A stretch of DNA of 64,000 bases from CBDCGS01 sp965216915 (lineage in GTDB: Bacteria > Pseudomonadota > Alphaproteobacteria > UBA828). This document shows positions 48,827 through 58,009 of the stretch, one piece after another. The notes under the pieces are model-generated. The model was not told where the DNA came from. It saw nothing but the letters and a program-made list of their open reading frames with translations, and made no database searches. Each line of letters opens with the position of its first letter. Positions within the stretch are counted from its first letter, which is position 1. A program made the translations under genes and the position numbers. The stretch is from positions 267,759 through 331,758 of the forward strand of contig CBDCGS010000008.1 of assembly GCA_965216915.1 (NCBI GenBank), given 5' to 3'.

Positions 48827-49894
48827 ATGGCGGAGCGCGCTCCCATCCTGCGGATGGTCAACCTGACCAAGCAGTTCGGACGGCTGCTGGCGGTGAACGA
48901 CGTCTCGCTCGACATCGAGGAAGGCGAGTTTTTCACGATCGTCGGGCCATCGGGCAGCGGCAAGACCACGCTGTTGCGCATGCTCGCTGGCCTCGAAAAG
49001 CCAACGGTCGGCGAGATCTTTCTGCGCGATCAGTTGGTCAACAAGGTGCCCGCGAACCGGCGGCCGACCTGCATGGTCTTTCAGTCGCTCGCGCTCTTCA
49101 ATCATCGCTCGGTCGGCCAGAACATCGAGTTCTCGCTCAAGATGCGCGGCACCGCACGCAAGACCCGGCGCGAGCGGGGCATGGCGCTGATGAAGGTGGT
49201 TCAGCTTCCCGACGACTATTACGACAAGCCCGTCACCAAATGCTCGGGCGGCGAGCGGCAGCGCGTCGCGCTCGCCCGCGCGCTCGCGTCCGACCCCGAC
49301 ATTCTGTTTTTCGACGAGCCGCTGTCGGCGATCGACTATCGGTTGCGCAAGCTGCTCGAGGTCGAGCTGAAGGATTTGCACCGCACCACCGGCAAGACCT
49401 TCGTCTACATCACCCATTCGCTCGAGGAGGCGATGGTGATGAGCGACCGCATCGGCATCATGCAAGAGGGGCGGCTCATTCAGATCGGTTCGCCGCACGA
49501 GATCTACCTCAAGCCGCGCAACAAGTTCGTCTCGGAGTTCATGGGCGAGGTCAACACGCTCGCCGTCTCCGCGGGCGCCGACGGCACGCTCGACTGCCCG
49601 GAGTTCGGCGTGACGCTGACCAGCCCGCCGCGGCCCAACGGCTTCACCGACGGGTATTTGGTGATCCGCCCGGAATCGATGCGCTTTCTCAACGGACCGG
49701 CGGACGCCGAGAACCACATCACGGGCTCGCTCTTCAACGAATATGCCCTCGGATCTCGCGTGCAATATCACGTGCGTGCCGGCGAGCAGATGTTCGTGGT
49801 GGAGAAGCTGCGCGAGCAGGCCTATCGGGGCGCGCTCAACGACGAGGTGCTGATCGGCTGGGACGCGCGCGACAGCGTGCTCGTCAGCGACTGA
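48827..49894 (+). CDS. Polyamine-type ABC transporter ATP-binding protein
   Basis: A 355-residue PotA-like ATPase. Walker A is 'VGPSGSGKTTLLRML', the Q loop 'MVFQSLALFNHRSV', the signature 'CSGGERQRVALARAL', Walker B 'DILFFDEPLSAID', and the switch 'YITHSLEEAM'. A TOBE domain follows from about residue 240. The tyrosine in 'SAIDYRLRK' replaces the common leucine of the D loop region. It overlaps the first permease by one base (TGATG). Confidence 0.93.
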   Translation: MAERAPILRMVNLTKQFGRLLAVNDVSLDIEEGEFFTIVGPSGSGKTTLLRMLAGLEKPTVGEIFLRDQLVNKVPANRRPTCMVFQSLALFNHRSVGQNIEFSLKMRGTARKTRRERGMALMKVVQLPDDYYDKPVTKCSGGERQRVALARALASDPDILFFDEPLSAIDYRLRKLLEVELKDLHRTTGKTFVYITHSLEEAMVMSDRIGIMQEGRLIQIGSPHEIYLKPRNKFVSEFMGEVNTLAVSAGADGTLDCPEFGVTLTSPPRPNGFTDGYLVIRPESMRFLNGPADAENHITGSLFNEYALGSRVQYHVRAGEQMFVVEKLREQAYRGALNDEVLIGWDARDSVLVSD

Positions 49895-50811
49895 TGGCAA
49901 GCCAGGCCGAACACCAACACGCGCCGGTGCTCACGCCGCCCGGCCCGCTCGCCGTGGTGCGCGATTGGCTGCGCCATCCGGGCTTTCTCACCGCCTCGCC
50001 GATCCTCGTCTTCTTCGTCATCGGCTTCGTCGGGCCGCTCGTCATCGTGCTCGGCTTCAGCTTCCTGCCCGAGCGCACGTTCGGCTTCCACGGCGAATGG
50101 AGCACGGAGAACTACGAGCACATCATTTCGGAGAGCTACTACATCTCCTTCGCGTGGTCCTTCGCGCTTGCGGCGTTGACGACGATGTTCACGCTCGCGA
50201 TTGGCTATCCCATCTCCTACGGCCTGGCGCGGCTCTTCGGACGCTGGGCGGCGCCGGTGATGCTGCTGCTCGTGATCCCGCTCTTCGTCTCCGAGAACGT
50301 GCGGCTCTTCGGGTGGGTGGTCTTTCTGCTCAAGGGCGGCGGCATCCTCGCCGGCGGCATGAAGACCGCCTTTGGCTTCGAGACGGGCACGCTGCTCTAT
50401 GAGCCGGGCACCATCCTCTTCGCGATGATCTACGTCTACCTGCCGTTCACGCTCTTCCCGATGGCGCTCGGGCTTTCGCTCGTGCCGCGCGACCAGATGG
50501 ACGCCGCGAGTGATCTCGGCGCCAACCGCTGGCAGATCTTCCGCGAGGTCGAGCTGCCGATCGCGATGCCCGGCATTCTAATCGGCGCGCTGCTCACCTT
50601 CGTGCTCTCGATCGGTGCGATCGCCGAGGCCAAGCTCTTGGGCGGCGCCAACATCGTGGTGATCGCGCATGCCATCCAGCACGAGTTCACCTATGCGCAG
50701 AACTGGCCACTCGGCTCGGCCATTTCGATCATCGCGATCGCGATCACGGGTGTGCTCGTGGTCTTTGTGATGGGTCGGATCGATATCGACCGGCTGCTGG
50801 GGCGACGCTGA
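49894..50811 (+). CDS. Polyamine-type ABC transporter permease (PotB-like)
   Basis: A 305-residue inner-membrane permease with six helices. Its EAA loop 'AASDLGANRWQIFREVELP' is near residue 205. A cytoplasmic N-terminal extension of about 30 residues and the 'ENVRLFGWVVFLLKGGG' stretch fit PotB-type proteins. It overlaps the ATPase stop and the next permease start by one base each, so all three are translated together. Confidence 0.92.
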   Translation: MASQAEHQHAPVLTPPGPLAVVRDWLRHPGFLTASPILVFFVIGFVGPLVIVLGFSFLPERTFGFHGEWSTENYEHIISESYYISFAWSFALAALTTMFTLAIGYPISYGLARLFGRWAAPVMLLLVIPLFVSENVRLFGWVVFLLKGGGILAGGMKTAFGFETGTLLYEPGTILFAMIYVYLPFTLFPMALGLSLVPRDQMDAASDLGANRWQIFREVELPIAMPGILIGALLTFVLSIGAIAEAKLLGGANIVVIAHAIQHEFTYAQNWPLGSAISIIAIAITGVLVVFVMGRIDIDRLLGRR

Positions 50812-51617
50812 TGCAGCCGACCAAGCGTTGGATGATCGCGCTGATCGCGGTTTGGACCGGGGTGGTCATCCTCTTTCTCTACATCCCGATCTTCTCCGGC
50901 ATCACCTCGTCGTTCAGCAAGTCGCGCTACTTCCGCTTCCCGGTCAAAAACTGGAGCACCAAGTGGTACGACGAGACCTTCGGCGCAAACCTCACCGTCG
51001 ACCTGCACGTCACCTCCTTCTATGTCGCCGGCTGCGTCGCGGGCATCGCAGTGGTGCTCGGCTTTTTCGGCGCGCTCGCCTTCGCACGCTATGATTGGAA
51101 GGGGCGGCGGCTCTTCCAGCGACTGATCATGCTGCCGATCTTCTTCCCGCAGGCGGTGCTCGGCCTCGCGCTCCTGCTCTGGTTCACCTATGTCGGCGTG
51201 CTGCCGAGCTGGGAGGCTGCGGTCTTTGCCCATCTCGTCTGGATCGTGCCGATCGTCACCCTCGTCATCTCGATCCAGGTCTATGGCTTCGACGCGTCGC
51301 AGGAAGAGGCGGCGTTCGATCTCGGCGCGAACCGCTTCCAGGTGTTTCGCGAGGTGACGCTGCCGGCGCTCGCGCCCGGGCTTTTCTCCGGCGCGCTCTT
51401 CGCTTTCCTCCTCTCGTGGGGCAATTTCCCGCTCTCGACCTACACCACGGGCGCCGACAGCACGGTCACCGAGTGGCTCTACACCAAGATGGGCAGCGGA
51501 TACACGCCGATGATTCCGACGATGGGCGCGCTCTCGGTGTTCGGTGCGGTTGTCATCCTGTTTGGCGGCTATATGTTCCTGGTGCTGCGCCGGCGGCGCG
51601 CCCGCACGCAAGGCTAG
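50811..51617 (+). CDS. Polyamine-type ABC transporter permease (PotC-like)
   Basis: A 268-residue six-helix permease with the EAA loop 'AAFDLGANRFQVFREVTLP' near residue 166. 'YIPIFSGITSSFSKSRYFRF' near the N-terminus is a PotC-like periplasmic start. It pairs with the preceding permease. The start is set by TGATG overlap. After 100 bases the amidase gene follows in the same direction. Confidence 0.92.
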   Translation: MQPTKRWMIALIAVWTGVVILFLYIPIFSGITSSFSKSRYFRFPVKNWSTKWYDETFGANLTVDLHVTSFYVAGCVAGIAVVLGFFGALAFARYDWKGRRLFQRLIMLPIFFPQAVLGLALLLWFTYVGVLPSWEAAVFAHLVWIVPIVTLVISIQVYGFDASQEEAAFDLGANRFQVFREVTLPALAPGLFSGALFAFLLSWGNFPLSTYTTGADSTVTEWLYTKMGSGYTPMIPTMGALSVFGAVVILFGGYMFLVLRRRRARTQG

Positions 51618-51717
51618 CGGCCGCGGCGCGCATCTGCGCTGATTGTTGGCTTGTTGCCTGCGTGCCAGCGCAGGAAACCCGCGCGATCGGACGGCGCGGA
51701 AAGAGGGAGACGCCGCT

Positions 51718-53130
51718 GTGACCGACCACATCCTCGATCAGCCCATCCGTGCCATTGCCGCGGCGCTGCGCGACGGCGCGACCACGGCCGAGGCGTTGAT
51801 GGACGAGGTGAACGCGCGCCAGGAGGCGCTCGGCGAGCGGCTCAACGTCTACAAGCATTTCGACGGCGCGCGCGCGCGGGCCGAGGCGCGGGCGATCGAC
51901 GGGCTGCGCGCCTGCCACCTCGACACCGGGCCGCTCATGGGGCTCCCGGTCTCGGTGAAGGATCTCTTCGGCGTCAACGGTATGCCGACCCATGGCGGCA
52001 CGCCCGCCGAGCTTCCGCGCGAATGGCGCACGGAGGGCCCGGTGGTGCGGGCGCTGCGCGGCGCGCTCGGCGTCATCGTCGGCAAGTCGCACACCGTCGA
52101 GTTCGCATTTTCGGCGGTCGGCGGCAACCGGCATTGGGGCACGCCCTGGAACCCGTGGGACCCTGCGGCTCACCGCGCGCCGGGCGGCTCGTCGTCGGGC
52201 GCCGGCGTCAGCCTCTGCCAAGGCACCGCCGTCGTCGCCATGGGCACCGATACCGGCGGCTCGGTGCGTATCCCGGCGAGCGTCACCGGCAATGTCGGCC
52301 TCAAGGTGACGAGCGGGCGCTGGTCGCTCGACGGCATCGTGCCGCTCAGCAGTACCTTCGACACGCCCGGCCCGCTCACCCGCACGGTCGAGGATGCGAT
52401 CGTCGCCTTCGCCACCATCGACCCCGCGCACGACGACGCGGATGCGCTGGTCGGACGGCTGAGCGGGCTCGAGGCGGCGGATCTCACGCTCGGCATCTGC
52501 GACGAGCACTTCTGGGACGGCTGCGAGCCCAGCATCGAGGCCGCCGTGCGCGGCGCCATTGGCGAGCTCGAGGCGGCGGGTGCGCGGCTCAAGCAGCTGA
52601 CATTCGGCGAGGCGACAGAGGCGCGTGCCCATGGCTGGCGCGCGGCCCTCATGAGCGTCGAGGGGGTGAGCTTCATCGAGGAGGGATATCCGGAGCGCTT
52701 CGCGACCATCGATCCCGATGTCGGCACCCGCTTCGATGCCGGGCGCAGCATCGAGGCGACCAGCTATGTGACCGAGCGCCGGGCTTTGCAGCGGCTGGCC
52801 CGCGTTGCCGATGACAAGCTGCGCCACGTCGATGCGCTGGCCACGCCGACGCTCGGGGTGACCCCGCCGGTTCTCGAACGCATCGAGGACCCCGAGATCC
52901 ATGCGCGCTACCGCGGGGACATGCCGAACAACACGCAGCCCGTGAACATGCTCGGCCTTTGCGCGATCACACTGCCGGTGGCGCTCGATGCCGCGGGCAT
53001 GCCGGTCGGGCTGCAGCTGATCACGCGCGCCAACCGGGAGGAGCAGCTGCTCGCGGTCGCCCGCGCCTGCGAGACGGCGCTCGGGACAGGCCGGCAGCGC
53101 ATCGGCGTCGCGCCGATGTGCCGGCGCTAG
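51718..53130 (+). CDS. Amidase-signature family hydrolase
   Basis: A 470-residue amidase with the complete Ser-cisSer-Lys triad: lysine in 'LPVSVKDLFGVNG', cis-serine in 'APGGSSSGAGVS', and the nucleophile in 'MGTDTGGSVRIPAS'. It hydrolyses a carboxamide to acid and ammonia. The GTG start has AAAGAGGGAG upstream; in-frame sequence before it is unlikely to be coding. In the amine cluster it could act on a gamma-glutamyl or acyl-amide intermediate, but indole-acetamide-type or other substrates are equally possible. Confidence 0.92.
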   Translation: MTDHILDQPIRAIAAALRDGATTAEALMDEVNARQEALGERLNVYKHFDGARARAEARAIDGLRACHLDTGPLMGLPVSVKDLFGVNGMPTHGGTPAELPREWRTEGPVVRALRGALGVIVGKSHTVEFAFSAVGGNRHWGTPWNPWDPAAHRAPGGSSSGAGVSLCQGTAVVAMGTDTGGSVRIPASVTGNVGLKVTSGRWSLDGIVPLSSTFDTPGPLTRTVEDAIVAFATIDPAHDDADALVGRLSGLEAADLTLGICDEHFWDGCEPSIEAAVRGAIGELEAAGARLKQLTFGEATEARAHGWRAALMSVEGVSFIEEGYPERFATIDPDVGTRFDAGRSIEATSYVTERRALQRLARVADDKLRHVDALATPTLGVTPPVLERIEDPEIHARYRGDMPNNTQPVNMLGLCAITLPVALDAAGMPVGLQLITRANREEQLLAVARACETALGTGRQRIGVAPMCRR

Positions 53131-53162
53131 CGGCGACCGCGCCCTAGATCCCGGGCCCAGCG

Positions 53163-54104
53163 ATGGCGACACCCGCGGGCGGCGCGGGCCCTGCCGCGCC
53201 GCTCCGTCCCAAGCGCCGCTTGCCGGGGCCGTCGCGCGGCTTGCTGCTGCTTCTCTCGATCAGCATCGTCTGGGGCTTCAACTGGCCGGTCTTGAAGATC
53301 GGCATGGCGGAAATCCCACCCTTCACCTTCCGCGGCGGGCTCTTCGTCGTCGGCGGCTTCGGGCTCCTGCTCTTCTGCCGCGCGCTCGGCTATTCGCTCG
53401 CCGTGCCGCGGCGCCATTGGCCAGCACTCGCCCTGATGACGCTGCTGATGGCCGCGATCCAGGTGCTCTCAGGCTATGGCGTGCTGCACACGAGCGCCGG
53501 CCGGGCTGCGGTGATCGTCTACACCATGCCGGTCTGGGGCTTGGTGTTCGGCGTTCTCCTCTTGCGCGAGGCGGTCACCTGGCGGGCCACGGTCAGCCTG
53601 GTGCTCGCGCTCGGCGGCCTCGGCGCGTTGATCGCGGACGATGTCGCGGCGCTCAGCGCAGCGCCGGTGGGCTTCCTCTTCATGATCGCGACCGCGGTGA
53701 GCTGGGGCCTCGCGACCGTGGTTCAAAAGAAGGTCGATTGGGGCGTGCCGACGCTTGTTCTGGTCACGTGGCAAGCCGTGCTGGGGAGCTTGCCGCTCGC
53801 GATCGGCGCGGCGATTCTCGACCACGACCAGGTGCAGGTTCCCGGCATTTGGGCGATCCTCGCGTTTCTCTACAACGTCGTGCCGGCGCTGATCTTCGGT
53901 TTCTACGCCTACTTCGAGGCCGTGCGCCTGTTCCCGGTCGCAATCACGACGATCGGCGTCATGCTCACCCCGGTGATCGGCGTCATCTCAGGCGCGCTCG
54001 TGCTGGGCGAGCCCATCGGCACCCCCGAAATCGTCGCGTTGCTGCTGGTGATCGCCGCGATCGGGGTGCCCGTGTTCACCCGCGCGCGGGCGATCCCGCC
54101 ATGA
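53163..54104 (+). CDS. EamA/DMT-family transporter
   Basis: A 313-residue ten-helix membrane protein with two EamA repeats ('LLLLLSISIVWGFNWPVLKI' in the first; 'GFLFMIATAVSWGLATVVQKK' in the second, in part). The family exports metabolites such as amino acids. It starts 32 bases after the amidase stop, probably as the last gene of the plus-strand amine cluster, and is convergent with the methyltransferase 12 bases on. Confidence 0.9.
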   Translation: MATPAGGAGPAAPLRPKRRLPGPSRGLLLLLSISIVWGFNWPVLKIGMAEIPPFTFRGGLFVVGGFGLLLFCRALGYSLAVPRRHWPALALMTLLMAAIQVLSGYGVLHTSAGRAAVIVYTMPVWGLVFGVLLLREAVTWRATVSLVLALGGLGALIADDVAALSAAPVGFLFMIATAVSWGLATVVQKKVDWGVPTLVLVTWQAVLGSLPLAIGAAILDHDQVQVPGIWAILAFLYNVVPALIFGFYAYFEAVRLFPVAITTIGVMLTPVIGVISGALVLGEPIGTPEIVALLLVIAAIGVPVFTRARAIPP

Positions 54105-54116
54105 TGCTGCGCCCGG

Positions 54117-54881
54117 CTAGGGTTTGCGCAGGATGCAGAAGAGCCAGCCCTGCAGGACGTTGAGCGGGCCGATGGCCTCGATGGTTTTGCCGTAAAGGCA
54201 ACCGAGGTAGAAGAGCGGGCGCGAGAACTTCAGGTAGCTCGGATACTGGTTCATGTAGTCGAGCCGTTCGACCGCGAAGCCATGGCGCGCGGCGAGCCGG
54301 CGCACGGCGGTCTTGGTGTTGGAGCGGTAGAAGGCGGGGAACACGTCCTCCTCGGCGCGCCCCTCGGTGCGGCGCACGATCCCGCCATGAAACCGGTTGG
54401 GCACGAGGTAGGAGATGATCGAGGCGTAGTCCCAGAAGTTGGGCGTGAGGAAGATGTAACGCCCCTCTGAGCGGAGCACGCGATGGATCTCGGCATAGGC
54501 CCTGTCCATCTCCTCGATATGCTCCATCACCGAGCGCGAGTAGGCGAGGTCGATCGTGCCGTCGTCGATACCGGCGAGATCGGTGACGCTCGTCTGCACG
54601 AGCGTGAGATCGGGCCGTTCGATGGTGAAGGGCACGAGGTCGATGCCGTAGAGCGCGCGGGCCTTGCCGGCGAGCCGCACGAGGTTGGGCGCGGTCCGTC
54701 CGCAGCCGATATCGAGCACCGCGGTCTCCGGCGTGACGAACCGCTCGATCGTGCTTTCGAGGATCTGATAGGGATGGCGCTCCGGCGGGTAGAACGCGAA
54801 GATCTGATCCTGAACGGGGGAGAACGGCCAGATCACAGGGCGCTCATCGCGGCGAGGATCGGGTTCGGCGGTGCTGGACAT
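54117..54881 (-). CDS. SAM-dependent methyltransferase
   Basis: A 254-residue class I methyltransferase (methyltransf_11 style). Motif I is 'VLDIGCGRTAPNLVRL', the acidic end of strand 2 is 'LYGIDLVPF', and post-motifs 'IDLAYSRSVMEHIEEM' and 'RYIFLTPNFWDYASI' follow. The C-terminal 'YLKFSRPLFYLGCLYG' may be membrane-associated. The substrate is not known. It stands alone, with 119 bases to the next minus-strand gene. Confidence 0.88.
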   Translation of the reverse strand: MSSTAEPDPRRDERPVIWPFSPVQDQIFAFYPPERHPYQILESTIERFVTPETAVLDIGCGRTAPNLVRLAGKARALYGIDLVPFTIERPDLTLVQTSVTDLAGIDDGTIDLAYSRSVMEHIEEMDRAYAEIHRVLRSEGRYIFLTPNFWDYASIISYLVPNRFHGGIVRRTEGRAEEDVFPAFYRSNTKTAVRRLAARHGFAVERLDYMNQYPSYLKFSRPLFYLGCLYGKTIEAIGPLNVLQGWLFCILRKP

Positions 54882-55000
54882 GGGGACCGGGTGCCGTTGG
54901 TGTGCGCAGGGCCGGACCCGGCGTCGCGTCGCTCAGCCGTCCGGCAGGGCAAGACAACGGCTCTCGGGTAAAAAGAGTCTAAAGAGGGACAGCCGCGCCA

Positions 55001-55852
55001 TCACGCCGGGGCCGCGAGCGGGGCGGTCAGGTCGTTGTTGGCCTGCAGAAAGTTGATCACCACCCGCATGTTTTCCTCGGTGTTGTCGAAGAGCGTCGAG
55101 TGGTTGGAGCCCCTGATGACATATTTAAGGGCGCCTGGAATGTTCTCGGCAAGCCAGGTCTGCCCGGCACCGTCGGGACCGACGTCCCAGGGGGTCATGA
55201 TGTCCTCATCCCCGCCGATCACGAGCGTCGGCGCTTTGATGGCTTTGGCATAGGGTCGCAGGTCCATCTGCATCATGGCGCGGCAGGCACGCTGATAGAC
55301 CTCCTTGCGGTTCGAGCGCTCGAGGATGTTCTGGATCATGTCGATGGCACCGGCTCCGTCGGGCCCATCGAGGAAGCGGCGGGAGAGCGCCTGGACCGCG
55401 ATCAGCTCCGCGAGCGTGCGGCTGCCGCAGCCGTTCATCTCCGAAATGTCGATCCAGTTCTGGAAAGTGAGGCGGCCTGCGCGGTCGAGCTTGGCCGCCG
55501 AGCAGTTGATGATGAGGCGCTCGGTGCGGTCCGCATATTTCGCGCCGAACACCTGCGCGATCATGCCGCCCATCGAGGTGCCGTGGATGTGCGCGCGCGC
55601 AACGCCGAGATGATCCATGAGCCCGGCGACGTCGTCGGCCCAGACCTCCATGTCGTAGTCCTGGATCGGCTGGTCCGACTGACCGTAGCCACGCATGTCG
55701 AAATCGATACACTGGAAATATTGCGATGCGATGGGGGTCGCCGTCGCAAAGTTGAAATGGCCGAAGCCGGCGCCATGAATGTGGATGACCGGCGCGCCCT
55801 CTCCGGTCACCTGGTGCCAGAGCTTGACGCCGTTGACCTCTGCGAACGCCAT
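55001..55852 (-). CDS. Alpha/beta-fold hydrolase
   Basis: A 283-residue hydrolase. The nucleophile elbow is 'IHGTSMGGMIAQ', the oxyanion region 'HIHGAGFGHFNF', the acid lies in 'LVIGGDEDIMTP', and the histidine in 'IRGSNHSTLFDN'. The ATG at 55852 has AAAGGAAAAG upstream and is preferred over the ATG at 55876. Esterase, lactonase or enol-lactonase activity is possible; nothing nearby fixes it. It is divergent from the SDR at 55994. Confidence 0.9.
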   Translation of the reverse strand: MAFAEVNGVKLWHQVTGEGAPVIHIHGAGFGHFNFATATPIASQYFQCIDFDMRGYGQSDQPIQDYDMEVWADDVAGLMDHLGVARAHIHGTSMGGMIAQVFGAKYADRTERLIINCSAAKLDRAGRLTFQNWIDISEMNGCGSRTLAELIAVQALSRRFLDGPDGAGAIDMIQNILERSNRKEVYQRACRAMMQMDLRPYAKAIKAPTLVIGGDEDIMTPWDVGPDGAGQTWLAENIPGALKYVIRGSNHSTLFDNTEENMRVVINFLQANNDLTAPLAAPA

Positions 55853-55993
55853 CGCTTTTCCTTTCGCGTGGACCATCGGCTGCGCGGGCGATCTTAGGGC
55901 GTCGGCCGGGGAGCGCCAAGGGAGCCAGTCGGGCTTGACCCCCGGGCACGTTCGGCACTAACGAGGGACGCGAGAAGCGGCGCGGGGCAAAAG

Positions 55994-56746
55994 ATGACGG
56001 ATTTGACCGACAAGATCGTTTTGGTGACGGGCGCGGCCCGCGGCATCGGCGCGGCCACCGCACGCGCCGTCTTGGCCGCGGGCGGCTCGGTGGTTCTGCA
56101 CTACAACACGCGCCGCGACGGCGTGGAGGAGATCGCCGAGACGGCGCCGGAGCGCTGCCACATCGTCGCGGCCGATCTCGCCGACCCCGCGGCGCCCGCA
56201 GCCCTCATCGAGGCGGCGCTCGGTTGGCAGGGCCGCTTCGACGTGCTCGTCAACAACGCCGCGATCTACGAGCCGGACGGCGACGAGGTCGCGGCGTGGC
56301 GCGCCGCATGGCACCGCACCCTCCAGGTCAATCTGATCGCGCCGGCCGAGCTCTCCGAGGCGGCGATCCGCCACTTCCTCGCGCGCGGCGCGGGGGGCAC
56401 CCTGATCCACATCTCGAGCCGCGGCGCCCACCGCGGCGAGACGCTTGGTCACGCCTCCTACGCAGCGTCGAAGGGTGGGCTTAACTCTTTCAGCCATACC
56501 ATCGCGCGCGCCCATGCCAAGGACGGCATTCTCTCCTACGCGATCGCGCCGGGCTGGGTCGGCACCGACATGGCCTGGGACTACATCGAGCAGACCGGCG
56601 ATCGCAGCATGATGAAAGACATTCCCATGCAGGATTTCGTGCCACCGGAAGAGGTCGCCAACATCGTGGTGTTCCTCGCCTCGGGCGCCGCGCGGCACGC
56701 CACGGGCACGATCGTCGACATCAACGGCGCATCGTTTCCGCGTTGA
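55994..56746 (+). CDS. Short-chain dehydrogenase/reductase
   Basis: A 250-residue SDR. It has 'TGAARGIGAATARAVL', 'NNAAIYEPDG', serine in 'IHISSRGAHRGET', Tyr-x3-Lys in 'SYAASKGG', and 'YAIAPGWVGTDM'. Asn/Thr after strand 2 ('HYNTRRDG') suggests NADP. Its TGA overlaps the TTG start of the MFS gene (TTGA), so the two are translationally coupled and probably handle the same compound. Confidence 0.9.
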   Translation: MTDLTDKIVLVTGAARGIGAATARAVLAAGGSVVLHYNTRRDGVEEIAETAPERCHIVAADLADPAAPAALIEAALGWQGRFDVLVNNAAIYEPDGDEVAAWRAAWHRTLQVNLIAPAELSEAAIRHFLARGAGGTLIHISSRGAHRGETLGHASYAASKGGLNSFSHTIARAHAKDGILSYAIAPGWVGTDMAWDYIEQTGDRSMMKDIPMQDFVPPEEVANIVVFLASGAARHATGTIVDINGASFPR

Positions 56747-57966
56747 CCGCCGATCCGTCAGACCACTGGCACGAGGGCGCGGTCCTTCGGGGCAAGCGCG
56801 TTCTCTTCCTCGCGCTGCTGACGGCGGGGGTCGGCCAGTCCTTCCTCTTCGCCGTCCTGCCGCCGCTCGGCCGCGAGATGGGGCTCTCCGAGGTGTGGAT
56901 CGGCACGATCGTGACGGTCTCGGCGCTCGTCTTCGTGGTCACCTCGCCGGCATGGGGGGTGGTGAGCGAGCGCTGGGGGCGGCGCGCCGTGATCATCCTC
57001 GGCCTCTGCTTCTCGAGCGCCATGACCGCGCTGTTCGCCGGCGTCATCGAGATGCGCCTCGCCGGCATGATCTCCGTCGGCCTCACCTTCGCGCTGATGA
57101 TCATCGCCCGCTCGATCTTCTCGGCGACCGCGAGCGGTGTGTTCCCGGCCGTGCAAGCCTACATTGCCGATGTCACGCCGCCCGATCGGCGCACCGCGGG
57201 CTTCACCATCATCGGCGCGGCCTTCGGCCTCGGCATGATCGGCGGCCCCGGTCTTGCGTGGGCGATGGCGGAGGTGAGCTTGGTCGCGCCGTTCTTCGGC
57301 ATTGCGGCGCTCGGCGGCGTGGCCGCGGTCTCCGCCGTGATCTGGCTGCGCGAGCCCGCGCGCCATGTCACCGCGCCGGCGGCCGACGGGGCGAGCCTCG
57401 ATGTGGTCCGCGCGCTGCCCTATCTCGCGATCGGGACGCTGACCATGGCGACTCTCGCCACCGTGCAGCAGGTGACCGGCTTTCGCGTGCAGGATCTCTA
57501 CGGCCTCAGCGCGGAAGAGACCGCGGCCTACGCCGGCGCAGGCCTGATTACGCTTGCGGGCGCGTCGATCGTCGCTCAGGTCGCGATGGTGCGCCGCTCG
57601 GGCTTCTCGCCGCTGGTCCTGATCAGGACCGGCTCGCTCGTGGCCCTGCTCGCGACAGCGATGCTGTTTCAGCTCGAGGCCTTCGAGTCGCTTCTCATCG
57701 CGATGGCGCTCCTCGGGATCGGGCTCGGATTGATCTTCCCGGGCTTCATGGCGGCGATGAGCCTGGTTGCGGGGCCCGATGCGCAGGGACGGGTGGCGGG
57801 CCTCAACGCCTCGGCGCAGGGTCTCGGGTTTGTCGCAGGCCCCATCGCGGGCGCGTCGATCTATCAGCAGGAGCCGGCCGCGGCCTATCTCTTCGCCCTC
57901 GCCTTGGTCGCCATGGTCTCCGTCATTGCCTTCACCCGCCGCGCCCCCTCGCTGGCGCTGGACTGA
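56743..57966 (+). CDS. MFS transporter
   Basis: A 407-residue transporter of the major facilitator superfamily with about twelve helices, closest in style to drug-efflux (TetA/MdtG-like) members. The loop 2-3 motif appears as 'GVVSERWGRRAVII'. 'FPAVQAYIADVTPPDRRTAG' is a typical TetA-like stretch. The start is TTG, read from the overlap with the SDR stop. Direction of transport and substrate are unknown. Confidence 0.88.
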   Translation: MTADPSDHWHEGAVLRGKRVLFLALLTAGVGQSFLFAVLPPLGREMGLSEVWIGTIVTVSALVFVVTSPAWGVVSERWGRRAVIILGLCFSSAMTALFAGVIEMRLAGMISVGLTFALMIIARSIFSATASGVFPAVQAYIADVTPPDRRTAGFTIIGAAFGLGMIGGPGLAWAMAEVSLVAPFFGIAALGGVAAVSAVIWLREPARHVTAPAADGASLDVVRALPYLAIGTLTMATLATVQQVTGFRVQDLYGLSAEETAAYAGAGLITLAGASIVAQVAMVRRSGFSPLVLIRTGSLVALLATAMLFQLEAFESLLIAMALLGIGLGLIFPGFMAAMSLVAGPDAQGRVAGLNASAQGLGFVAGPIAGASIYQQEPAAAYLFALALVAMVSVIAFTRRAPSLALD

Positions 57967-58009
57967 GCGGCGATGCCGGCGCCAGACGCGCCCGTGGAGC
58001 GTGTGACCG

